From assembly GCA_016987375.1 (NCBI GenBank), contig PJRA01000274.1, forward strand, positions 841,490-905,489: a stretch of DNA of 64,000 nt. The letters run 5' to 3'. The notes below the pieces were generated by a model. That model had not been told where the DNA came from, made no database searches, and worked only from the letters and a program-made list of their open reading frames with translations. The DNA is from Brachionus koreanus (lineage: Eukaryota; Rotifera; Eurotatoria; Ploima; Brachionidae). Positions 48,491 through 58,868 of the stretch are shown in pieces. Made by a program: the position numbers and the translations under genes. How positions within the stretch are numbered: position 1 is the stretch's first letter; each line of letters begins with the position of its first letter.

Positions 48491-49648
48491 ATGATAAATT
48501 CTAATTTAAAATCAGTTGAAATAAATAATTATATAATTGATAAAAAAGAAAAGAAGGTCCATACGGTAAAAAAATTACGCTTTATTTTAGTCCTCAACTT
48601 ATTACAGACAAGTTGAGGTTTAAAGAATTAAAATTTTAAAATGTTTTTGTCATAAGTTTTATAGAATTGATCTGGTTACAAACAATGATGAGCACATTTA
48701 TATAGATAAACGCTACAAAGAATTTGAAGCTTTACATAATGAGGTAAAAAATAATCAATTGAAATAATAAACAATTAATTTTTTTTGGTTTTGATTTTTT
48801 AAACTCTAAATGATTTACTATTATTTGTATCATAACAATAACTCTTATAAATCGATACTTCAAAATTAAACTTAAGCTTTTTCAGACTTAATTAATTCAT
48901 TCTTTATAATTGGATTTTTTTTAAAAAGGGTTACTAGACTGAGAAAAATTTTTATTTCCTTTTTCTTTGATATCAAAGATTTTTTTCAATTTTCAAAATA
49001 TTCTTGTTTGTACAGTTAAAAATAAATTTATTTCCTTATTTAATTTATAATTTTTACCTTTTACCCTTGTAAATAAGTGTCACAATTTTTTTTTTCAAAA
49101 GCCTGACAAAAAATTTGGTAAAAATAATATAAAATAAAATAATTAAACAAAAAATTATCTCATTTTAGTTGAAAAAAAATTCAAGTTTCGAAAAAATAAA
49201 GACAGATATTGAATTCCCCAAATCGCATTTTTACACTCCATCGCCAAAAACATTTGAATCTAGACGAGCAAGTTTAGATTTTTATATTAAAGTAAAAATT
49301 TTTTTTAATTTTTTATAAAATAATAATTTAAAATTGCTTATTTAGAGACTTTTCAAATTGTACGGATCAAAGATTCCTGTAGAACTTGCACACTTTTTTA
49401 ATTCAAAAGAAATCTTACATCTAGCAGAAGCCTCTCATGAGTAATTCAAATAAATGTTTTTTTACTTAATAGTTTTTTTTAATTTGTTAAATTTGATTAG
49501 ATTGAATAAAAATTTCCAAGAAGCCATAAGTATGCCTCAAGTCAGCATAAAAAATTTAACACCAGAACAAATTTGCTTTAGTTTATCTAAAGCTGAATTA
49601 AAAGAAGATATTATTTTGTCAGGATTTATTAAAGCTTTTTATTCATAG
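48491..49648 (+). CDS. SNX22/SNX24-like small PX-domain sorting nexin
   Basis: Phosphoinositide-binding protein of endosomes, 175 aa. Exons 48491-48565, 48657-48743, 49169-49291, 49346-49440, 49501-49648; total 528 nt in frame. The PX domain starts in exon 1 (VEINNYIIDKKEKK). Its lipid-binding core IDKRYKEFEALHNELKK contains the conserved RY..F..L, followed by EFPKSHFYTPSPKTFESRR with the second basic site, SLDFYIKRLFKLYG and ELAHFF. The C-terminus KEDIILSGFIKAFYS matches the SNX22/24 ending (VIEGVLHGIFYP), and the size fits (SNX24 169 aa). It ends 50 bp from the SPEF1 stop, convergent, so the 3' UTRs probably overlap. Confidence 0.85.
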
Positions 49649-49698
49649 CAAATTAAACCAAAAGAAATTTTAAAATAACAAAAAAAGTATAAAATAAA

Positions 49699-50616
49699 TC
49701 ACTTTTTTTTTAAAGGCTCTAATTTTTCGATGCGTAAAGTCAATTCTTGTATTTTGGAATTTTTATTTGTTATTAAAGTTTCCATTCGTTTTATTTTTTC
49801 TTTTAGTAAACGAAGCTCTTCTTCTTTTTCAATTATCAGTTTTTTTTGGTCATCTATTTCGAGCTTGGCAGCGGTTAGATTAACCTCACTTATAGATGGA
49901 CTTAGTCGATACGGATTTCTTGGTAATTTTGGTAGTGATGACTGCTTAGCTAAATTTTGTCCCGACTCATTTGGAGACCTACTAGGCAAATTTTTAACCT
50001 TATCTGATTTGATTACTCTTTCTACCTGCTTCTTTTGCCAAAGATAATCATATTCATTCGGATTTATCAATTTTGGACTATCTTTCATCATGCCATTTCG
50101 CATGTTGTATTTGGCCCAAGTTGATTCATCCTGAAGAGTCTGACGAGTAACAAAAGGCATGTGAACTGACGGACCTATGTTCGTATTAGCTCCATATAAA
50201 GTTAAACAAGCTCGTAAATTGAACAAAAAAACTGGTGCTATGCCTGTTTTTGAAATGCTTAGTTGTGTAATAACATGCTTTGGAATGTTCATTCCGATGA
50301 CAGCTAGGACTTTTCTGTTCAGTAAACTTCAGTTAAGTTAAAAGAATAAAAGATAAGTGATAAAGTTTTAAAATTAGGAAAATAACACATACTTCCATTG
50401 AGCTTGCCTTTCTTTGACATCATGCCACTCGTGGTATTCTCTTAGATCGATCAAATCGGCAAAATAATACTTAATAATCTCTGCTGTCAAAAGACCGTCA
50501 GCAAAGTCTTTTTCAACATTTGTCCTGGCTCTAGATAGTGGTAGTCGATCGAGCCATTCGAAAAGACTTGCCAATTGTATCGGCTCAATAGATAAATTTG
50601 ACCACACAAAAGCCAT
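49699..50616 (-). CDS. SPEF1: sperm flagellar protein 1 (SPEF1/CLAMP)
   Basis: Microtubule-binding protein of motile cilia central apparatus and polarised epithelia, 283 aa. Exons 50616-50393 and 50326-49699. The N-terminal calponin-homology-like domain has LFEWLDRLPLSRARTNVEKD, FADGLLTAEIIKYYF and, across the splice, WNLLNRKVL, all as in SPEF1. A basic linker follows, then a C-terminal coiled coil (IIEKEEELRLLKEKIKRMET, LITNKNSKIQELTLRIEKLE) matching the conserved SPEF1 tail. Presence of this gene implies motile cilia or flagella. The protein ends in LKKK. Confidence 0.92.
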
Positions 50617-53076
50617 GCATCAGGCTGTTGAAAATCTAAAAAAAATCTAAACATTTAAAATTTAAAGCATGCTACACAAAAAATATTAGCTTAAAAGGAT
50701 TATTAATTAAGATTAGTTTATATAGAAAAAGCAAACGACTTTAAAGCACAATTTCCAAGCAACAAAATTCACAGAAAATTTACTCAAAGAGCAATGTTTT
50801 CCTTCGAAGCAAATAGCAATCAGTTTTACAGTGATTAAAAATAACATTTTTTTAGTTAAATAGTGTAATTTTTCTTATCAAGTAATGAAAAAAAAATTTG
50901 ATTAAAAAATCAATAATCTAATTTTAAAACTTGTTCAGAAAAGTTCGCATTTTTTTAGGAATTTGATCCTAATTTGGTAAAAAAATAAAAGATATCAAAT
51001 GTGGCTTTGTTTTTAATTATATATTTACAATATAAATGAAAATATTTAAAAAAAAATGCTGTTGCAAAGGATTTTTCGTCATATAGGATTTCTTTAAATT
51101 CATGGATCAAAATCAGCCTTGTTCTCTCAAGTGCACTTTGCTTACTTAATAAATAAATTACCTGTTTTAATTTAAAATAAAAATATTATTTTTTAAGTTA
51201 ATTTTTTAACTGTTTCTCTTAGAAGCTCTAAAAATTACAGATCACAGATCTTTTTCCAATTTTAATTGTTATTTTATCCAGAAAAAAAGAAATCTACAAT
51301 TAATCATGGTAAATGAAGTGGATTTGAATTTATGTTATTCTTATTACTTTTTTGCTTAGAGAGTTATTGATTAGCAACCTAATATAAAACAAAACTAAAC
51401 ATATTGTTGTGCTAAAACATTCTAGAAAAATTCTAAAATGTCCAGTAAAATCAATCAGACGTTTATTATGTTGCCAAAAAGGTGCCAATTATGTCCTTAA
51501 TCAAAGTTTTAAACAACAAAATTATTTTTGAAATAAAAAATTTGAAAATATTCTTTCTCAAATTAAAATTTTTTAAAAATAATTTAAGTTTGTAAACAGC
51601 TTTTAAATTTCTAATATCAAAATTTCAAATAAATTTTTTTACTTTTTCAAAACAAATTAAATCGTTGTAGTTAGATAAAGGTGAAATTAACAGTAAACTA
51701 ATTTCAATTGATTTTTAAAATTAGATTGATTATTTAGAAAAGAAAAGAAAATTAGTCAAGTCATTTCTACAACAAAAAAAAAATGAAATTTGAATAGAAA
51801 AAAAATAGAATATTTAAAAAATTTAATGACTAAAATATTAAAAACGAGCTATTAAAATTTTAAAAGATTGAACAAAAAAAGTGTTACGACGTTACGGTAA
51901 GACTAAAATGGATATGAAAAAATAATTTTTTTCAATCAAAAAAAAACCTGATGTTGGAAATTGTTCAATATTAATTAATTTTATTTTTTAATTTTTTAGA
52001 ATGTTTTTTCGACTTAGTTTATCTTTTAAAAAATCAAAGATTCTTTCGAAAAATTGTAAATTTTTTTTTCATAAAGTTTAAAAAAATAAAACCATAAAAA
52101 TAATTCGTAAAAAAAGTATTTTAGTATTCGTAAAAAAATGAATATTTTTAATAATTTATCAATAATTATGGATACACCTTAAAATTTAGTGTTTGAAACA
52201 TCAACCGTTTTTTAATTAAAAATTAAGTGCAATAAAACAATTAACTTAGTTATACTAAATTTAAGATTTATGATTCATTATTTGTCTGTAGTTTTTAGGA
52301 TTCATTATTTGAATTTTAACTTATACTTAAAATAAAAAATTTTTTAAGGAAAATTTTCATGAGATTGACAAAATTATTATTGATATTTTAAATAAAAATG
52401 GAATATTCAGTTGAAAGATTCTTCATTAATTAAGAAAGTTTAAAAATTATTAAATTTAGATAAGAATTTAAAAAAATTTATTTTTGAGTTTTTTAATATT
52501 CTTTAATAAACTTCTCATAAAAAGAAAACAAACTAGTGTCAAGTTATTTTGGAGGGTTGAGAATACATGAAAAAAAAAGCATTAGTGTTTTTTGATTATA
52601 TTTGATAGACTAAATTTGCTAGTTTTTTAAAAAAAAAAATTAAAATTTCTATAATATTTTCTATTTTAAACTTATAAATTTAAAATCTGAACTATTAAAA
52701 AAGTTTTGAGATTTATAAAAAATTTAGAACATTTTAAAAGAACATTATCTTGATCTTTAAGAGTTAAATTTTTAAAAACAAAATACGAATATATTTAATC
52801 AAGACAAAAATTCTCTTAATTTTAAATTATTATTTTTTTTAATTTTATAGTTTCAAAAACATATCTTTTGAGGAGACATTCAAAATTTTGAAATTTTATT
52901 TTTTTATTATTAATATTAAGATAATAAGTTAAAACATTTTTTGATATTATCAGTTGATTGAATTACTAACTAATGAGATGTTGGCAAGATTATTAAAAAA
53001 AGCTGTCTAAAGTTGAAATAGCTATTATCTAAGTAGCAATTAAACTAGAAAGACTGATGGAAAAATTATAATTAGT
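50617..53076. other. 2.5-kb AT-rich non-coding stretch
   Basis: No coding frame, tRNA or clear repeat recognised. Many homopolymer A and T runs. Confidence 0.45.
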
Positions 53077-53361
53077 AAATTCAAATACAAATAAAACAAG
53101 AATTCTTGTTTTTTGATAGATTAAAATTCACTAAAATAAAATACAGCATAAAATTTTTACTCTCTTTATTAAGAAAGTCAAATCAATAATTAATAAAAAT
53201 CTTTAAGATGTTTATTGCCATTTTTTGCCTTTTTTTGAATAAAAATAGCATTTTGAGTAAAAAGGTGCAACAAAATGTGTATCACTTTTTAAATATTTTA
53301 TTTTGGTAGATTTTAATCTATCAAAAAAAGGATAATTCTTGTCCGATTTGTATTTGAATTT
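53077..53361. mobile_element. foldback element with about 67-bp inverted ends
   Basis: The left end aaattcaaatacaaat continues acaagaatt...gatagattaaaat...aaaataaaata. The right end is its inverted complement over about 67 bp, with roughly ten mismatches in the alignment made by eye. The loop of about 150 bp is non-coding and contains aaaaaggtgcaacaaa, also seen at 39.78 kb. No clear target-site duplication. Most likely a MITE. Confidence 0.7.
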
Positions 53362-53878
53362 CACAATATCATATAACAATTATTCAAATAATAATTATTT
53401 TTAAAATTTAAAACTTTTTTTGGTTTTTAAAATTGGTGTATATAAAACTTAATATTTAGGTTTCCTCAAATTTATGTTTTTAAACTGAAGGTATGGTAGA
53501 TGTTTTACTAAATAGAGTTTTCATTTATCAATGAATACTTATTTTAAAAAATTAGTAAATTAAAGCTTTTGTCAAAAAAAAAAACAATAAATAAATTTGA
53601 TTAACAAATAAAAAAGATTTTATCTATATTAAAAAAAACATTTAAATAGCTTTTTTTTTCAATATTTTAAATTAGAAACTTAAAAACTTTTCTTGATTTA
53701 AATTAAAAAAATGACAATTAAAATTAGTGTTATTTCAGTTAATTTAAAAATCTTTGATATTGGGTTTTTTTGAAAAATCCTAATTGTTACGTTTATTTTG
53801 TTTACTTTTAGCTCCTCATAATTTAGAGAATTAATTAAATTCTTAATTTTGAGATTTATTTTTTCATTTCATGAAAAA

Positions 53879-54735
53879 ATGAAAAAAATAAAAAAACTAA
53901 ATTCAAATGATATAATAAAAAGTATTGAGCTAAAAGAAAAAAGTGAAAGCTGCATTTATTTAGGAAACCTGAACAGCAAAAATCTTACCAATAATGAATT
54001 GAATAAAATAATAAATCAATTTTTGATCTCAAGCCCAGCAGCAAAACAGACAAAAATCAATTCAATTAAGGTCTACAAAGATTGCGTTTACATTTATTTC
54101 ATGAGCAAAAAAGATGCGCTAAATGCTGCTAATTTTTTCAATAACTTCACTTACAAAAATTCAAAATTCGATTCATTTTTGATAAATTCGATTGATTCGA
54201 ATCTAGAAACCGATAATCAAAATGAAGCAGAAAATTATGAATATGATTGTAAAAATATGTTTTGGATAGATTCAATAGAATGTGAAATTGTTGTCTCAAA
54301 TAGACTACTAAAGTATATAAATTTTCTAAAACTTGATAACTTAATTTTTTTATTTAAAAAAAAAGAAAATATGCTGACACTATCAATGATAGATTGCAAA
54401 AATCGTTCTTTGGTTTGAACACTTTTGTTAAATATTCTAATAACGATGTTAATCAGGAGCAATATTTGAAAAAGGAAACTATTAGGAATGCTCTTAATCG
54501 GAACTTACTCTATTTGATTACTATTAACAATTCAAATGAAAAATACAATTCATTAAATCTGACTATTTTTAATAAATGGAGATTTTCTAAGTCACCTAAT
54601 AAAACTTATGTTATTAAAGGTACTTTTTTTAAACTATTTTGTTATGGAACTTTTAATAAACTAAAAAACCTTAAACTCAAAAACTTAAAAAATTCAATTC
54701 AAATGAATTTTCCAGGATCAATGTTGATTTTTTGA
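53879..54735 (+). pseudogene. RRM-like orphan gene broken by a frame change at an A9 run
   Basis: Two overlapping frames form what looks like one protein. The first (start Met 53879) encodes ESCIYLGNLNSKNLTNNELN, then SIKVYKDCVYIYFMSKKDAL and NAANFFNNFTYKNSKF; the beta-strand and helix spacing is like an RRM. It stops at 54418. The second frame opens at 54358 and runs to 54735 (KSFFGLNTFVKYSNNDVNQ, GTFFKLFCYGTFNK, MNFPGSMLIF). Both frames overlap at a run of nine A (54356-54364), so a one-base change there would join them into about 285 residues. It may be an assembly error, a real pseudogene, or a frameshift site. No family recognised for the second half. Confidence 0.5.
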
Positions 54736-55105
54736 CATAATTGGCTTCAAATTAATTTATTTTAAGATTTAGTAATTAAAATTTAAAATTTTGTTTAGCG
54801 TATTGCCTTGTTCGATATCGTAGCCTCACAAAAACAATCTCTAAACACAATTTTGGCACATGCACATATCATGCTCCATCAATATGTCTCGATTCCTAGG
54901 TCTGCGTTTTAATCAATTTAATCAATTTTTAGTTTAAGTGCATTATTAATGTTTAAAATGATTTAAACATTAAATTATTATTTTTTCAAATTTTCTTATA
55001 GATCAAATTTATTACTAGAATACGAACCTGTTATTTTGTTTTTATAAAAAACGAACCAATAATTTTTGACTCAAATACACTATTGATCTATGCATTTAAT
55101 TAATA

Positions 55106-55310
55106 GTGTTGGGTAACGTCAGTGACGGCCACTGGACCGCTAACACTTGATGTTGGTTGTGTACAAAAATTTTCTAATATAAAAATTTGAAAGAATTAAG
55201 TAGAAAAAATAGTTAAAATTTAGGAAAAAAATTTTTTTCGGCCGCGGTTATCAAGACGGCTAACATCAAGTTATAGTGGTCCGGTTGCCGTCACTGACGG
55301 TACCCAACAC
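55106..55310. mobile_element. foldback MITE, GTGTTGGG family
   Basis: Left end gtgttgggtaacgtcagtga, then cggccactggaccgc...; right end, inverted, gtgttgggtaccgtcagtga, then cggcaaccggacca.... The arms pair for about 50 bp with few mismatches and continue weakly inward to cttgatgttgg/ccaacatcaag-type sequence. A TA precedes the left end (55104-55105). Ends match the element in the DBR1 intron. About 205 bp, non-coding. Confidence 0.8.
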
Positions 55311-55625
55311 TTTAAATTAATGATAAAATTTTAGCTTTTGCAGAGCAAATCAAAAGTTTTAGAGCTTAGTTATAATGTTTTTGTTGATAAGCTTATAAAT
55401 TTTTCATAACAGCGAAAGCGTATTTGGGTCAAAAAGAGTGGCTCCGTTTTTTATGTTAAAACAACAGGTCTGTATTTTAGTGATAACTACCTCTAACACT
55501 TGATCAAATATATCATTTGAAAATTGATTTTTATTTTAAATCAAAAATTTGATTAAAATGCAGGTTTAAGATATGGAGGATGAGTTGTAAGTTATAAAAT
55601 TTTTGAATCAAAATAATTTAAAAAG

Positions 55626-56309
55626 TTCCATAAAAAACTTCCCAAAACATTATTAATTGATATTTTAGAGAACAAAAATATTCCGTCAAATAAAGCATTT
55701 GATATCATTAGATCAGACTACCGAGATTACCTAGACTATGTTAAAGATATCTATTTAAAGTCAAAAACTCAACAAATAGAAAAAAATGTAAATGTAACAC
55801 TATCGGAACCAAAAGATGACCAATTTGTAAAAAAAGAAGTTATTGATTCCGTATTTGAAAAATTTAAGGATTTCCATAGATTAGGACAAGAAGAAATAGA
55901 CTTTTTATTATGCTTTTTGAGTTGTCAGAAGTCAAAACTTTTATCAAATTCTAAAATGATCTCACAAACTGATAACAATCAAAATACATTTTCTCCTATT
56001 CAGTCAAATATTCCACAACCAACTCAACAAATTAACCAAAACATTCAAACTTTAATGCAACCACAAACTATTCCTAGTCTTCTATCTCAGCCGTTTATTC
56101 TTCCAAATCCTCACATACAACAGCCAATTAATTATATGCCCGCCTTACCTAATTCGAACAATTCAGTTAATCAAATCCCGGCATTGATGTCTTTACAAAA
56201 TAGAGCAAAGATTCCAAATCAATTAAGAGCACCACCACTAATGACTTTAAGGCCAAATTATAGGCCATCAGGCCCAAACCAAAATTTTAAAAATAACAAG
56301 CGTCATTGA
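55626..56309 (+). CDS. orphan protein with N/P/Q-rich tail, 5' end unresolved
   Basis: Open from an acceptor at about 55625 (ttaaaaag) to the stop at 56309, about 227 residues. The first part is helical and charged (KTLLIDILENKNIPSNKAFD, IIRSDYRDYLDYVKDIYLKS, EEIDFLLCFL). The second is low-complexity with Asn, Pro, Gln and Met (QPTQQINQNIQTLMQPQTIP) and ends in a basic NFKNNKRH. This composition is seen in RNA-binding or nuclear scaffold proteins. No ATG begins the frame; a possible first exon MLKQQ (55455 on, donor gtctgt) would be in phase but is speculative, and the nearer ATGGAGGATGAG with a gtaagt donor is out of phase. Family unknown. Confidence 0.5.
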   Translation, partial: FHKKLPKTLLIDILENKNIPSNKAFDIIRSDYRDYLDYVKDIYLKSKTQQIEKNVNVTLSEPKDDQFVKKEVIDSVFEKFKDFHRLGQEEIDFLLCFLSCQKSKLLSNSKMISQTDNNQNTFSPIQSNIPQPTQQINQNIQTLMQPQTIPSLLSQPFILPNPHIQQPINYMPALPNSNNSVNQIPALMSLQNRAKIPNQLRAPPLMTLRPNYRPSGPNQNFKNNKRH

Positions 56310-58855
56310 CAAAATTATTGTTAAAATACAATAATGAAATAAATTTTACATGTATTTTTTAAAAATTATCTATTTCCTTATAAATAAATATTTAAATTTT
56401 AATTTTTATTAATTTTTTTTATTGAGCTAACTAAATATACACAGGGAGCTATTTTTAAAAAATAATTATGACTACAAATTAACAAGAATTCATCGATGGA
56501 TATTGATGTTACAATCAAAATAAGTTGATTAATAAACAATGTTATAAATTTTATGAAATAAAGCATTCAATAAAACCAGTAATCACATGTAATTTTCTTT
56601 ATTCAAATACTTCAAATGAATAGAAATCTAGATATTTCGATTAATTTATTTATGACTAATTTTGTTTGAATCGTTTAATTATTTTTTAAGAAAGATTGAT
56701 AAAAGTATCAGTTTTTTTTATTTTATTTTCAATTTGTCATGTTCGAGTTTATAATGATCATAACAAAATGTTACAGGATTTCTGGTTTATTAACCTTTAA
56801 AAAAGCTTATAAGTTTTATTTGTAATTATAACAAAAAACTAATTTTCATTGAGATTTCAAACAATGATTTTTCTAATTAACAAAAAACTTGCTTTTTTAA
56901 TGTCGATTATTATTAGTATCAATTATATTGCTTTCTTGCTATTCAACCAAATATTTAAAATAAACTATCACATATTTTAATCGACGAAATATATCAACTT
57001 CTTTTATAATAAAAAAGTTAAGTGAACAAAATCATTGAGTTTTGAATATTTATAAAATATTTTAATTTTAGATTATAAATATAGATAAAGGATTTAAAAC
57101 GCAGTCTGAAATTTTGAAACATATATAATTAATTAGTAAGATTAAAATAGAAAAAAAATTAGCATTTAAATTATTTTTATTTTTTTTTTATTTTTTTTAA
57201 AATAATACTTTAACTGAAATAAATAAGTTTAGTCAAATTTTTGGCCTCATTGAACATTAGCCCATATTTGGAGAATAATATCTAATTGTAATTCATAATT
57301 TTTCAAGTGTGTTTCATAATGCTCGATTAATTATTTATAATATTTCAAATATTTAAAATAATTGTTTAAAAAATTTATATTGAGGAATATCGAAAAATTG
57401 TCTTATGTATAATTAGCTTCAATCTTATAAATTATTTAATTTTAGGTCATGGTTTTATGTCTGACGAATAAATATCAATTTAATTTTTATTAGCGAAACT
57501 GTCTTAATAATTTGCTAAAGCTATAAAATAATCAATCTAAAAGAATTCTATATTTTCTACATTTATTTATTTTAAAATATGTAATAAATAAGAGTTAATA
57601 TTCGATTTTATCTAATTTTCTAGAAATTGAGAATTTAATTGTTGGTAAATTAACAAATGGAAGCTTGATGAGTCGACCCGATCGTGACTAAAGAAAAATT
57701 CAGATGCGAATAGCAATCATGCGTTTGGTTTGAATTTTTTTATCTAAAACTTTTGTGCATTTAATTGATTTTAAATCTTAAATTTTTTTTCTATTTTAAT
57801 TAATATTTTTCTAATTAAAATAAAAAATTTTAGGTGCAATTAGTAAGAGTATTTTTATTTATTCATAAGGCCAAAATTTCATGTCCCTAATCATCTTAAC
57901 TAATTAGAGTGGTTGGGTCTTAAACTTTTCTTTACTTTTTTAGGTATTTTTAAATTTTTTTCAAAATTTTAGGACTCCAAATTTTAGTTTTTGAATTCGA
58001 AAAAAAAATTTCTAGATTTGTAAAATACATAAGCAAATTGATCAGTTTGAAAATTTAATATCCAGGAAATTTATGAGATTTTAATCAAAGGCTTGTGAGA
58101 AATGCTAATTTAATTTTGAGCTAGGATTTAAGTTTAAGCTCACTATTAAAATATTTTAATATAAAATAAAAAAATAACATAATACAAAGTACAAAGTTAC
58201 CCATAATTGGATTAATATAGAAAAAAAACAATTTAAAAGGCTTGAGTAGCAATTTTGCAAAATAAAATAAAACAAAATGTTTTCTGTATTTAAAATGCAT
58301 CAATTGTTTTTTTTTCAAATTATTGAGACCATTTTTTTTGTCAAATAAAATATTTCATAATAAAGATAAAACTATATTTTAAAATTTATTCTTTGTTTGT
58401 TTTAAAATCTAAAATCGCCTATAAAATTTCTTCCATAGTTATTAAACAACAATTTCAACAACACTTTTTTTTTTAACTCGAATACAAAATTTTTCTCAAC
58501 TTTGGTATATTTGTTTTTTTATTTTTAAGGTAAATAAAAAAATATTTCTATTTAGAAAAAATATTTTAAAAAAATGTAAATAATCTAAAAAATTGACATG
58601 TAATTTACATGTTACTTTTTTCTTCAATTAAAATTATAGCTATCTAATTTTCTCCAAAAGTCTAAGGGTGTGAAGAGTTACAGTAAGGTAAATAGAAAAT
58701 TTTTTGTCTATATAATTTTAATAAAAAATAATGTGGTCATAGACAACTAGAAAAAATGAGTGTAGCACATGGCGCATTTAATTTTCTACTTTCTTTAATT
58801 AAATCCAGATAAATACAGGTCAAAATTATCGTTAAGCAATCATTTTGAATTTTAG
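56310..58855. other. 2.5-kb AT-rich non-coding stretch
   Basis: No supported gene. The minus-strand frame at 58121-58318 is Lys/Phe/Leu-rich with no motif. Possible upstream exons of the following gene could hide near 58.7 kb (an open stretch starts MSVAHGAFNFLLSL at 58755), but phase and donor are unclear. Confidence 0.4.
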
Positions 58856-58868
58856 ACTTTTCCAAATA

